DNA of 64,000 nucleotides, taken from NCBI GenBank assembly GCA_023399215.1, contig JAEWQJ010000023.1, positions 37,547 through 101,546 of the forward strand. Reading direction: 5' to 3'. Below are positions 1 through 8,550 of this stretch, piece by piece. A program made the translations under genes and the position numbers. Source of the DNA: Methanobacteriota archaeon. Its GTDB lineage: Archaea > Halobacteriota > Methanosarcinia > Methanosarcinales > Methanosarcinaceae. The notes under the pieces are model-generated. The model was not told the DNA's origin and searched no databases. It saw only the letters and a program-made list of their open reading frames with translations. Position 1 is the first letter of the stretch. Each line of letters opens with the position of its first letter.

Positions 1-756
1 CGTGGGAAGCGCAAGCCTTGCAAGGATTTTTCCGCCGAGGATTTTGATTGCAGCCGCTGTGAGTACTGCTTCACCCGAACCGCCTGAGCCCATCACCATA
101 TGAATGCCCGACCCGCGGATTGCAGTTGAAACTCCGGGCATAAGGTCTCCGTCACTAATTAGCTTTACGCGGGCGCCTGCTTCCCGAATCTCGGTTATTT
201 TCTGGGCATGCCTTGGCCGGTCAAGCACAACGACTACAAGCTCGTCAACACTTCTGTCGAGAGCCTTTGCGACGATCTCAAGATTGCGCTTGACAGGAGC
301 ATCCAGGTCAATCTTTTCATCAGGGTGTTCCTCTTCGTAACGCACTACATCTGGCCCGACAACAATCTTGTCCATATAGATATCAGGACCGTGGAAAATT
401 CCGCCCCTTTCAGCCATTGCCATAACTGCAACCGAGCCAGGCCCGCCATCTGCGGTAAGGTTTGTTCCCTCAAGTGGGTCGACTGCAATATCGACTTCAA
501 GGTCTCCTTTTCCTGTTCCTACGTGCTCCCCGATATAAAGCATGGGAGCCTCGTCCCTTTCTCCTTCCCCGATCTGGATTATGCCTTTCATGTCAAGTTT
601 ATTCAGCATCCTTCGCATGGCGGCAACTGCTACCTGGTCGGCAAAACTTTTGTTCCCACGCCCCATCTGGTACGCTGCGGCAATGGCTGCAGCTTCGGTC
701 ACATGAATAAGTCTGGGCAATAACTCACATTCTATAGGCCCTGAACAATCAATCAT
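1..756 (-). CDS. glpX: Fructose-1,6-bisphosphatase class II (GlpX), 3' end cut by window edge
   Basis: Reading the minus strand from the ATG at 754-756 gives 252 open codons that leave the window at base 1, so the C-terminus is missing. The protein carries the GlpX-family motifs IGEGERDEAPML (about residues 62-73) and DPLEGT (about 94-99), which form the metal and phosphate site of this lithium-sensitive phosphatase family. Known role: hydrolysis of fructose-1,6-bisphosphate to fructose-6-phosphate in gluconeogenesis, in the cytoplasm. The plus-strand ORFs over the same DNA are shadows. A short purine run (AGAGGAA) touches the ATG, so the start is probable but not certain. It is transcribed divergently from the amidotransferase gene to its right. 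Family call is secure. Confidence 0.93.
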   Translation of the reverse strand, partial: MIDCSGPIECELLPRLIHVTEAAAIAAAYQMGRGNKSFADQVAVAAMRRMLNKLDMKGIIQIGEGERDEAPMLYIGEHVGTGKGDLEVDIAVDPLEGTNLTADGGPGSVAVMAMAERGGIFHGPDIYMDKIVVGPDVVRYEEEHPDEKIDLDAPVKRNLEIVAKALDRSVDELVVVVLDRPRHAQKITEIREAGARVKLISDGDLMPGVSTAIRGSGIHMVMGSGGSGEAVLTAAAIKILGGKILARLALPT

Positions 757-1212
757 TTCCTCTACGGTTTTTGGATGAGATATAAGAATCAACTCCCATT
801 TTCTGCTTGCGAATAATCTGCTTTTTGATAATGAAATCTTCTTTCGGCAATTTACTCTTTATATTAAATTGATCTCATAACACAATAGTATATTAATGAA
901 TCTATTGGCCGAATGGAGACATATACGGAGTCATATATTTATTTATGAAGCGTTCATCACAGAAAGTCCTGTAAATAGAGGGCCTTCTAGAAGGCTTCAA
1001 AATAAAGCATACAGATAAGAAGTATAAAAAAATGGCTAAAAAAGCTGCTTAAAACTGCCAAAAGTCCAGGCTCTAAAGCTTGCTGAAACTCAATTAAGAA
1101 TGCCTCATAAAACAACTGCTAAAAAATTTGGTTTGAGTCTGGACTGAAACATAAATAGAATTTGATCCAAAAAGAGCAGTTTCTGCTCAATATACTTTAA
1201 GGGGAAACACCC
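757..1212. other. Divergent intergenic region glpX / amidotransferase
   Basis: This AT-rich spacer of 456 bp has no convincing ORF. It must hold both divergent promoters. A TATA-like TTTAATATAA on the minus strand near 860 could serve glpX. Nothing else recognisable was seen. Confidence 0.5.
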
Positions 1213-1965
1213 GTGAAAATTCACTGTTTACAACACCTGAAAAACGATACCCTGGGAAACATAGGGACCTGGATAGACAAAAAAGGATATAAACTTACGA
1301 AAACCTTGCTCTGCAAAGACGCTTTTTTTCCTTCTCCCGAAGAATTCGATACGCTCCTGATAATGGGCGGCACCATGAGTGTTTATCAGGAAGAGGAATA
1401 TTCCTGGTTAAAACCTGAAAAAGAATTTGTAAGAAAAGTAATAGAAGCCGGCAAACCCGTGCTTGGAAGCTGTTTTGGAGCTCAGATGATTTCCGAAGTG
1501 CTTGGAGGAAAAGTTACGAAGAATCCGTATAAGGAAATCGGCTGGCACACAGTATGGTCTATAGAAGGAAAAATCGAACAAAGCCCGAGCGAGCTAAAGG
1601 GTTCGAAGCTTCCGTCCTGCATGTTTCCTGAGTTTACCGGTTTTATGTGGCATGGGGATACTTTTGAGATTCCAGCCGGCGCAATGAAGCTTTTCGAAAG
1701 TGAGGCATGCCCGAATCAGGGATTTATTTACAATGGAAAAGTTCTTGGGCTACAGTTTCACCCTGAAGCCAACAGGCAGTGGGTAAGAAATCTGATCAGG
1801 GATTCAGGTCACGATCTTGTGTCAGGAAAATACATCCAATCTGAAAAGGAAATACTTGGGCAGGAAAGCTTTTTTGATAGTTCCAGGAACCTGGCCTTTT
1901 CCCTCATGAACTGGTTTGAAGAAAAATGTAGGCAAGAAAAAAGGTGTGAGAAGGAGCTAGTGTGA
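1213..1965 (+). CDS. Class I glutamine amidotransferase domain protein (GMP synthase-like)
   Basis: This 250-residue protein is a stand-alone class I glutamine amidotransferase. It has the nucleophile-elbow motif GSCFGAQ (about residues 95-101, catalytic Cys97) and the catalytic FHPE motif near residues 192-195. An early GGTMSVY stretch matches the oxyanion-strand region of GuaA-like amidotransferases. The family releases ammonia from glutamine for a partner enzyme, or in some members hydrolyses gamma-glutamyl conjugates. The acceptor here cannot be told, since no synthase domain is fused or adjacent. The start is GTG at 1213, preceded by AAGGGGAA at a good distance. It stands alone between glpX and a membrane protein. 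The specific substrate is unknown. Confidence 0.85.
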   Translation: MKIHCLQHLKNDTLGNIGTWIDKKGYKLTKTLLCKDAFFPSPEEFDTLLIMGGTMSVYQEEEYSWLKPEKEFVRKVIEAGKPVLGSCFGAQMISEVLGGKVTKNPYKEIGWHTVWSIEGKIEQSPSELKGSKLPSCMFPEFTGFMWHGDTFEIPAGAMKLFESEACPNQGFIYNGKVLGLQFHPEANRQWVRNLIRDSGHDLVSGKYIQSEKEILGQESFFDSSRNLAFSLMNWFEEKCRQEKRCEKELV

Positions 1966-2152
1966 GCTAGATAAAGTAGAGAGTGAAAAAGAAAGATATA
2001 AAAGAGAAAGTAAAGTACGAAAGAGAAGTAAAATGTGAAAAAGATGTTAACCTGCTAAAAAAGAGAAGCTAATGAGAAACTCGGGATGCAGTCTTAGAAT
2101 ATTTCATAGGGGATAATATGATTGTTAATTTTAATTTTGGGGAAAATAAAAC

Positions 2153-2164
2153 CCTTATATATTT
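2153..2164 (+). promoter_or_regulatory. TATA box before the 2193 membrane protein gene
   Basis: CTTATATATTTT fits the archaeal TATA consensus and lies about 38 bp before the ATG at 2193. Transcription would start roughly 25 bp downstream, giving a leader of about 10-15 nt that just includes the GAGGT Shine-Dalgarno sequence near 2180. Inferred from spacing only. Confidence 0.55.
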
Positions 2165-2192
2165 TGATAGTAGTATTTAATGAGGTAAAATT

Positions 2193-3962
2193 ATGCTAGT
2201 GGAATCAATTATTGTAGCTCTCATAGCTTCATTTTTCTTGGGATTTGAGGACAAAAAATTTAGTTTAAAGAAAACACTCAAATATTATGGAATTACTGCC
2301 ATTGTTGGAACTGTACTAATTTATGTGTACTTGTATTTGTTCACTCCTGCTTTTGTTGGCATATTGGGTGGGTACTACATAGTCGCAGCAATACCAATAC
2401 TTATAATTTCGGCATTTTATATATTCATAGGTAAATCGAGTAATTCAGATAATATAGAAATTGGAATTCAGGCATTAAAGATAATAGCAGTACTCGGGGT
2501 TTTTATATACTTACTGACCACTCCGATTTTGTATAACCAGCAATTACATGATATTCCTCAAGTAAAAGTTTATAATAACATTTCTCAAGGATCTAATTTT
2601 GCCCCTATCGATGCTCAGAATACGAGAATTGTTGATCAATCTATGGCTTATTACCTGGGAAATAAAGTAATTGGGAGCAGTGAGCAAAATTTAGGCAGCC
2701 AGTTTGAAGTAAAACAGAATGATTTTAAGATCCAAAATATAAATGGTCGGTTGTACTGGGTTGCTCCTTTAGAGTTTAGAGATATTTTTAAGTGGTGGAA
2801 TGCAAAAACATCACCCGGCTTCATAATGGTAGATGCTGAAGATCCTTCTGCACCTGCAAAACTTCACACTGGCTATAAAATGAAGTATATGACCTCCTCG
2901 TTTTTAGGTGATTATATCATCAGACATCTTTATTCAAATGGCTACCAGAATGTCGAATTAAAAGACATTAATTTTGAAGTTACAGATAAACTTCAGCCGC
3001 GTTGGGTAGTAAGCTTAACAACTCCATCAGTGCTTAATAGTGGAGATGTTGTTAAGGGAATTGCAGTTATTGATCCTGAAAATGGAGATATTACAGAGTA
3101 TTCTCTTGGGAACGCGCCTGAATGGGTTGATAGAGTAATGCCTGAAGAACTTGCTAGGAATTATCTTAGCTGGTATGGCAAATATATTCATGGTTGGTTA
3201 AATTCAGTAATTACAGAGCAAGATGTCAACGTTGTTAGTTCTGGAGAGATGTGGTTAATACATGGAAACAATGAGCAAGCATATTGGTTTGCTGGAATGA
3301 CTTCTTCCTCATCAAAGGATCAATCTCTAACGAGTATAGCATTAGTAAATTCTAGAGATGGGACTGTCAATTTATACAGGATGAATGGATGGAATGAACA
3401 GGCTGTTATGGATGCAGTAAATGTTACAGTGTCAAATTTCAAAAATTATCATAGCTGCGCACCTATACCTTATGATTATTCAGGAAGATTAGCTTATGTT
3501 GTTTCAATAGCTGCGTCTTCGGAGAATGGAGAAATATTCCAGAAAATAGGAATCGTAGATGCTATAACAGGACATGTTTCTCTTGGGAATACTAAGGCAA
3601 TTGCCTTTGAGGAGTATAGAAGATACCTGAATGAAAACGGGTACAACTTTGCTATAACGAATTCAAGTGCCATAAGGAATATTACTGGAATTGTGAATAG
3701 AATCTCAGGTATTATTTCAGCAAATAACTTTGATTACAGGCTAATTTATCTAAATAATTCAAACGTCATCTTTGAAATTCCAATTTCTCAATATCCAGAG
3801 GCAGCCCTTACAAACATAGGTGATACTGTAAACATGACTTATGAAGATACGAGGGATTCTGTGATAACGGTTAACAGTTTCAATAATTCAGGAATTGATG
3901 TGAGGATTAGCGCAGAACAACAGAATTATACACGGATGAGGGCGAATCAAACCGTGTATTAA
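2193..3962 (+). CDS. Large membrane protein of unknown function
   Basis: This 589-residue protein has four hydrophobic segments in its first ~115 residues (about 1-16, 30-52, 55-80 and 92-113). A long, mostly polar region of about 470 residues follows, probably outside the cell. That region contains two similar stretches with a tryptophan-containing strand followed by an 'I-V-D-x-x-x-G' turn (IDPENGDITEY near 293-303 and IVDAITGHVSLG near 453-464), suggesting repeated PepSY-like or beta-sandwich units. Several Asn-X-Ser/Thr sites are present. ATG at 2193 follows GAGGT. The gene is more AT-rich than its neighbours and stands alone. I do not recognise a named family. A loosely similar layout occurs in uncharacterised Firmicutes proteins, but that is an impression, not a match. 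Confidence 0.6.
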   Translation: MLVESIIVALIASFFLGFEDKKFSLKKTLKYYGITAIVGTVLIYVYLYLFTPAFVGILGGYYIVAAIPILIISAFYIFIGKSSNSDNIEIGIQALKIIAVLGVFIYLLTTPILYNQQLHDIPQVKVYNNISQGSNFAPIDAQNTRIVDQSMAYYLGNKVIGSSEQNLGSQFEVKQNDFKIQNINGRLYWVAPLEFRDIFKWWNAKTSPGFIMVDAEDPSAPAKLHTGYKMKYMTSSFLGDYIIRHLYSNGYQNVELKDINFEVTDKLQPRWVVSLTTPSVLNSGDVVKGIAVIDPENGDITEYSLGNAPEWVDRVMPEELARNYLSWYGKYIHGWLNSVITEQDVNVVSSGEMWLIHGNNEQAYWFAGMTSSSSKDQSLTSIALVNSRDGTVNLYRMNGWNEQAVMDAVNVTVSNFKNYHSCAPIPYDYSGRLAYVVSIAASSENGEIFQKIGIVDAITGHVSLGNTKAIAFEEYRRYLNENGYNFAITNSSAIRNITGIVNRISGIISANNFDYRLIYLNNSNVIFEIPISQYPEAALTNIGDTVNMTYEDTRDSVITVNSFNNSGIDVRISAEQQNYTRMRANQTVY

Positions 3963-4094
3963 TTTTTAGGGTTTGGAGTAGTAAAAATAACAGAATTTGA
4001 TGTCACATTCGATGAACGTGGAATTCCTCACGTATCAAAATCCCTCGAAATCTAAATTCCTCAAAATCTAAATCCCATTCAAAAAATAGGAGAC

Positions 4095-4625
4095 TTACTT
4101 TGCAAAATCTGCCAGCGCCACCCTCTCAACCACAAGTTCAGGAATGTGTTCTTCCCCTGAAGCCTCAATTTCAGCATCCGTGATACCAAACACGGAAATA
4201 ATTCCCTGTCTTTTGGAATAAGAATAAGAAAGCAGCTCGGAACAGGGCTTTTCAGTAATGAGTTCTTTTAATGCAGGGAGAGCCAGCACCAGATTGTCCA
4301 TTTTTCCAAGCAGCACGAATACGACATTGTTTTCCCCTTTACACAGACCTATCGAAAAACTCCTTTCAATCTGCCTCTCTCCGGATGCATACCGCATAAT
4401 CTCGATACCGGGATCGTTTGCTATGTTCCTGCCTGCAGCAATTGCCCGAAGAGCTTTTCCCACTGCAAAATGAAGGTGCCTTTCTCCTGCGATCAGGTCT
4501 GCGTTCAAACCCTGAATAATGACATCATTTTCGGAAGCGATAGAATTTATTGATTTTAGAAAGCCGGAAAGATTAGGGATATTTACGTTCCCGCAGATTA
4601 CCTGGATTTCCCTTTGCATTGTCAT
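4095..4625 (-). CDS. cgi121: KEOPS complex subunit Cgi121
   Basis: This 176-residue protein matches the Cgi121/TPRKB family in length and in its diagnostic central stretch: H-x-x-x-A-x-x-K-A near residue 52 and an IMRYASGERQI segment near 76-86. Cgi121 is the small KEOPS subunit. It binds Bud32 and recruits tRNA for the threonylcarbamoyl-adenosine (t6A37) modification made by Kae1. The start ATG is at 4623-4625, with a second ATG two codons later. It is not next to other KEOPS genes here, which is common in archaea. Family assignment is firm; the role is from the family. Confidence 0.88.
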   Translation of the reverse strand: MTMQREIQVICGNVNIPNLSGFLKSINSIASENDVIIQGLNADLIAGERHLHFAVGKALRAIAAGRNIANDPGIEIMRYASGERQIERSFSIGLCKGENNVVFVLLGKMDNLVLALPALKELITEKPCSELLSYSYSKRQGIISVFGITDAEIEASGEEHIPELVVERVALADFAK

Positions 4626-4693
4626 AGTCCTGCCATAGCGCGGGCTTTACAATAAGGATTTCGGTTGTAGGAAAAAACAAAAATAGAAAGCAA

Positions 4694-4812
4694 TAGGACT
4701 TACGCAGTTTAACTGAAAAATCAACAACATCAGACCATTAACTGTTTAAAATGTGACTTTTATCCACAGTCTTTGTCGTAATTGATTTTGGTTCTCAAGT
4801 GCGTAAGTCCTA
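4694..4812. mobile_element. MITE-like element with 13-bp perfect terminal inverted repeats
   Basis: TAGGACTTACGCA at 4694-4706 is exactly the reverse complement of the 13 bases at 4800-4812. AGCAA occurs immediately outside both ends (4689-4693 and 4813-4817), which looks like a 5-bp target duplication; a TA duplication is an alternative reading if the outer TA is not part of the element. The 119-bp interior has no ORF. Related single ends occur at 5163 (ACTTACGCAG) and 5853 (TAGGACTTATGCACTTGA), showing the family is spread nearby. Confidence 0.7.
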
Positions 4813-5252
4813 AGCAAGAAGAAAGAACGAAGTAAAATGATCAAAAAGATTTTCCACATATATCGATATGAAATTCATTAGATTGGAATATTAGATGTCA
4901 AGACGAAAAACAAAGTGATGTAGACTTTAACCTATTGTCCTATTGAGTAAGTTGTGGCTTTTTTTACGAACATTAATTCATATAAAATTCGTAATTATAA
5001 TTCCTTTAATATTAAATCATATAGATAATAATAGCCTAACAATACAGTTTGAAATCACTCTCCTTTGGCATAGATCATGACGCATAAAGCAAGGATTGAA
5101 AAGTTTACACCAATAATATACTTACTGAGAGATAAAGATATGATGATTAATTGGTAAGGTAATACTTACGCAGCGCATCTGCCAAAGGAAGGTGAATTGA
5201 AAAACCAAATAAGAACTGTATCAAGTTGAGCAAGACCTTTGGAGTGTAGTAA
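4813..5252. other. AT-rich intergenic region
   Basis: No coding potential was seen. The right part (from about 5163) starts with a sequence resembling one end of the 4694-4812 element, followed by a GC-richer stretch leading into the small secreted protein gene. GGAGTG at about 5237 is the likely ribosome-binding site of that gene. Confidence 0.45.
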
Positions 5253-5615
5253 ATGGGGGAACAAATATTCGACAAAACAAAAAAGATATTGTGTATTTTC
5301 ACGGTAATCTTTTTTGTAGCTTCGATTACAGCTGCAGCAGTAAGCGCAGCTCCTGCTGATAACGGCGGAAAAGATAGAGACGGTTGGAAGGACGGAAAAG
5401 ATAGAGACGGCTGGAAAGACGGAAAAGGTAGAGACGGTTGGAAAGACGGAAAAGGTAGAGACGGCTGGAAAGACGGAAAAGGTAGAGACGGTTGGAAAGA
5501 CCACCGTGGACACCGCTACTGGCATTGTTATCGCGGACACTGGGAGTGGCGTCACGGGCACCGCTACTGGCGCTGTGATTACGGGCGCTGGGAGTGGCAC
5601 AGAGACCGCTATTAA
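5253..5615 (+). CDS. Small secreted repeat protein (Trp/Asp/Lys/Gly repeats, His/Trp/Arg-rich tail)
   Basis: This 120-residue protein begins with a basic tip, a hydrophobic core (about residues 12-32) and a likely signal-peptidase site after AVSA. Five near-identical 9-residue units of the type GRDGWKDGK follow (about 39-85), encoded by 27-bp tandem repeats. The C-terminal 35 residues are rich in His, Trp, Tyr and Arg, built as two similar halves (HRYWHCYRGHWEW / HRYWRCDYGRWEW), each with one Cys. This resembles small YXWXXGXW-type exported proteins of bacteria. Function is unknown; metal binding or cell-surface attachment are guesses. The opposite-strand ORFs over the repeats are side effects of the repeat. 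The gene stands alone next to vhxC. Confidence 0.65.
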   Translation: MGEQIFDKTKKILCIFTVIFFVASITAAAVSAAPADNGGKDRDGWKDGKDRDGWKDGKGRDGWKDGKGRDGWKDGKGRDGWKDHRGHRYWHCYRGHWEWRHGHRYWRCDYGRWEWHRDRY

Positions 5616-5950
5616 TGATGAAGCTGTCTATTAAATAACAACGACTCATTTATACAGCCCTTGATAAAATTACAGAAACAGTAGGATTCTCAATTTCATC
5701 AAAACCTGAAATGCATTGAGAGTATTTTCTGGGATTTACACAATCAAAGAGCAAAATAAAAAACATTGGCAGTTTCTGATTCATTGCTATTGTTTTCTCA
5801 GTTGAACTGAGTAATCCCAGAAACTTTTTTTGAAAATAACCATATAGGACTTATGCACTTGAAGTACAAAACAAAAGAGTTAAGAAGGTGTACAGGCTTT
5901 TCAAAAATTCCTATACTACCTTAAATTTAATAATTTTCTTTAAGAGATTT
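5616..5950. other. Convergent intergenic region after the secreted repeat protein and vhxC
   Basis: The spacer is AT-rich. It contains a solo repeat end at 5853-5870 (related to the element at 4694) and the hairpin 3' of vhxC described separately. No gene was seen. Confidence 0.5.
5886..5921 (-). other. Weak hairpin 3' of vhxC, relic of the vhtC 3' hairpin
   Basis: AGGTGTACAGG and CCTATACTACCT can pair imperfectly. The same sequence, with one base restoring a perfect core stem, sits at 12505-12540 after vhtC, at almost the same distance from the stop codon. The two spacers are clearly homologous, so the duplication that made vhxGAC extended past vhxC. Confidence 0.6.
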
Positions 5951-6745
5951 TCAAGGCCTTTCCTTTGTAGGTAAATACTTTGTTTTAGCTGTGATAACCT
6001 CGGAATAATGAGTATCTGAAAGATCTTCTCTTCCTGACCAAAAAATTGCCTTGTGATATTTCCATACGTATGGATCAAATTCAATAATTCCTACATGAAC
6101 CACAAGTTCAAAGACAAACCAGTAAGCTGCAAACAGATGTAATAAGCGAAGTAACCCTAAAGCATTGACACCAAAAAAGGATGCAAAATACCAGGCTACG
6201 GAAAGTATCCATGCCGCAATGGGAATTCCGAAAGGAGACCAGTCAAGGTTGTAAAGCACCACTCCTGTAATTGCTACAACGACAATTGCTATGCTCTCAA
6301 GGACGATCAGAATTTTAAGTACAGGATGAAGCTTGGTTACATAGTGTCCTTTACTTTCATCATAGATAGTAAAAGCCGGATACCTGCCTTTTCCAAAAAA
6401 ATTCTTTATTATATCAATGAACCGTTCTGCATCGTCTTTTCCGAAAATGTAAGAGTCCTTAAAATGCACTATCCTGTCTTTGACACTGCATCTTTCTTCT
6501 TTGCAGGAAAAAAGGTTGTATGGGACCAGAATCCAGTTTGCAACCAGGAAAAAAGGCACAGCAATCATATGCCAGGCTCGAGCTGTTTGAAAAGCCATGA
6601 ACTCCCAGCCATAGTAGATTTTGAATCCCGTAATAAGCAGGACAAACATGGCAATAAGATGAACCAGATGAGTAACCCTCTCAAGCCAGGTATAGCGTTC
6701 AACAACCATTCTTGTAGAAGCGGATCTTTGAGCAGATCGTACCAT
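5951..6745 (-). CDS. vhxC: Methanophenazine-linked hydrogenase, cytochrome b subunit (VhxC)
   Basis: This 264-residue protein has five hydrophobic segments and the layout of [NiFe]-hydrogenase cytochrome b subunits. It aligns along its whole length with the VhtC protein encoded at 12566-13339, and the last ~40 residues are nearly identical. Candidate haem histidines HLVH (about 26-29) and the LHLFAAYWFVFELVVH segment are kept, but an HTAR histidine of VhtC is QTAR here. The role by family is to pass electrons from the hydrogenase small subunit to methanophenazine in the membrane. AAGGAGG precedes the ATG at 6743-6745. It is the last gene of vhxGAC and has no protease gene after it, unlike the vht operon. 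Confidence 0.88.
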   Translation of the reverse strand: MVRSAQRSASTRMVVERYTWLERVTHLVHLIAMFVLLITGFKIYYGWEFMAFQTARAWHMIAVPFFLVANWILVPYNLFSCKEERCSVKDRIVHFKDSYIFGKDDAERFIDIIKNFFGKGRYPAFTIYDESKGHYVTKLHPVLKILIVLESIAIVVVAITGVVLYNLDWSPFGIPIAAWILSVAWYFASFFGVNALGLLRLLHLFAAYWFVFELVVHVGIIEFDPYVWKYHKAIFWSGREDLSDTHYSEVITAKTKYLPTKERP

Positions 6746-6759
6746 ACTTTCAACCTCCT

Positions 6760-8550
6760 TTAAAGTACCTTGATTGTATAATTCGGATGCTTTCCGGTTT
6801 TATCAATTGTATGAACTGCACATGCCAGGCAGGGATCGTAAGATCGAGCTGTATGCAGAATTCCAAGAGGATTTGAATAATCCACTCCAAGTGCATTTTC
6901 GGCAGCTGAAATTTTGGTGCCTATCAGAGCCTGCTCAACAGGGCTCGGGGTCCCTTGCGAATTCCTTGGAGCAAGGTTCCAGGTACTCGGAACCACAGCC
7001 TGGTAAAGGGTTACCATAGAATCCGGACCTGTGGCAACCCAGTGTCCCAGTGCCCCTCGCGGAGCTTCCCATAAGCCCATTCCTGTGGAACTCTTCGCCA
7101 TGGAAAGATCGGTATGCACAGCAACCTTTCCGCCTGCTTGAAGGTCCTGTGTGAGCCATTCTATCAGTTCTGGAACCACTACAAGAATTTCCTGCATCCT
7201 TGCAATCATGCGGGTGTAGTTGTTGACAGGATAGTAGCCGTTATCCTGAAAAGTTTTTACCAATCCCGTAACAAGAGGTTCTCCCATAACCATCATACGG
7301 GCAAGAGGACCGACCTCACATGGAATTCCATCATAATGAGGGGCTTTTGCCCACGAGTAACGGCTCTTCGATCCTTTTGTATAATCGATATTTTCGGGAT
7401 TTCCTTCCGGAACCGTAACCCCATTCCAGGGAGGCCGATCGTTTACATCGTCAATGTAAAAGGAGTGGCTAATACTTTCTGAGATCTTTTTGTAATCGAA
7501 TTTTTCAAGCTTGAAATATCCATTCATATAGCCGGAAGGAATAACTCTGCTGTCCGCAGGACTCGTGGGGTCATATCCATCTCCTTTCTCGGGCTTAAAG
7601 AAAACTCCGTAAGAAAGAAAACCGATCTTATCGGGATCTTTGTAAGTCCCTGCAAGGTCCATTTTCATACTGATAGGAAGACCGAGAAGTTTTTCCCCTA
7701 TCAGCTCCGAGCCAAAAGCCGCAAAGAGAGGGACGTCTCCCCAGCCAGCAGAATGCGAGAAATCCTTGCTGTCAAGGGATTTATTCAGAAGTTCTTGCAG
7801 GTGATTAAGAACGAAATTAGCAGCCTTTTGAGGAGAAGAAGCTCTGTAAGTATTTTCAATCCAGGTATCGGGAGAGACACCAAGAGTAAACGTTTTAACA
7901 AACTCCATCGTTTTCGTGACATAGCTTAAAATTTGCCCGATATCAGCAACCGTCGGAGAATAAACTACACCCCCAACATGCTGAAGAACCGGATGAGGCA
8001 TCTTGCTAGCTATTAAAGAAATGGCTTCGTGCAAGCGGCGAAATTCCACTATAGAGCCCAGATAAGATGAGCCTGCCGGATAACTGGCACCGTCAATCTG
8101 ATAAATCAAAGGCGCAAAACGTCCCTGGAGCTCTTTCCAGACTGCATTTCCAACATCCCCGTATTTTGCCAGGATGTCACGGTAAGCCGGGTTTGCGAGA
8201 TCAGGGCCCCAGAGCACATAGACATGTGCTGCATGGCTGGCTATGAAATTCAAAGCCTGGTGGATGTTTCGCATTAAAAGACCGTCTTTGGGAACTTCAC
8301 CTGCAACTCCAAAAAGTTCATCGAGAGCATTTGCTGCAGCTATGCCGTGGCTAACCGGGCAAACCCCGCAGATCCTCTGGGACAGAAGTGCCGCATCCCT
8401 GGGATCCTGGTGCTGCAAGAGACGTTCAAAACCCCTTAACTGCAAGCCATTACTCTGAGCGTCAGTAATCACGCCTTCCCCATTGACTTCGGTATTGATC
8501 CTGTAGTGCCCTTCAATTCTCGAAACTGGATCAACAGTAACCTGTACCAT
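6760..8550 (-). CDS. vhxA: Methanophenazine-linked [NiFe] hydrogenase large subunit (VhxA)
   Basis: This 596-residue protein is a group 1 [NiFe]-hydrogenase catalytic subunit. The N-terminal RICGVC motif (Cys61, Cys64) and the C-terminal DPCLACAVH motif (Cys574, Cys577, His580) are intact, so all four active-site cysteines are present. The 16 residues after His580 form the tail normally removed by a maturation protease once nickel is inserted. It is closely related to VhtA (13365-15140). The ATG overlaps the vhxG stop by one base (TAATG), so translation is coupled. Since its partner small subunit has a substituted cluster ligand, activity of the complex is uncertain although this subunit looks sound. 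Confidence 0.9.
   Translation of the reverse strand: MVQVTVDPVSRIEGHYRINTEVNGEGVITDAQSNGLQLRGFERLLQHQDPRDAALLSQRICGVCPVSHGIAAANALDELFGVAGEVPKDGLLMRNIHQALNFIASHAAHVYVLWGPDLANPAYRDILAKYGDVGNAVWKELQGRFAPLIYQIDGASYPAGSSYLGSIVEFRRLHEAISLIASKMPHPVLQHVGGVVYSPTVADIGQILSYVTKTMEFVKTFTLGVSPDTWIENTYRASSPQKAANFVLNHLQELLNKSLDSKDFSHSAGWGDVPLFAAFGSELIGEKLLGLPISMKMDLAGTYKDPDKIGFLSYGVFFKPEKGDGYDPTSPADSRVIPSGYMNGYFKLEKFDYKKISESISHSFYIDDVNDRPPWNGVTVPEGNPENIDYTKGSKSRYSWAKAPHYDGIPCEVGPLARMMVMGEPLVTGLVKTFQDNGYYPVNNYTRMIARMQEILVVVPELIEWLTQDLQAGGKVAVHTDLSMAKSSTGMGLWEAPRGALGHWVATGPDSMVTLYQAVVPSTWNLAPRNSQGTPSPVEQALIGTKISAAENALGVDYSNPLGILHTARSYDPCLACAVHTIDKTGKHPNYTIKVL

Noticed and set aside
208..723. Plus-strand ORF of 171 codons
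   Set aside because: It is the antisense of the glpX gene, whose minus-strand product has clear family motifs.
5166..5649. Two minus-strand ORFs with VFPTVSTFS and RLYLFR repeats
   Set aside because: They are antisense readings of the repeats in the secreted protein gene, which has the signal peptide and ribosome-binding site.
6760..8550. Idea that vhxA is a pseudogene
   Set aside because: The frame is intact, and both CxxC motifs and the C-terminal His are present, so only the small subunit shows a substituted ligand.
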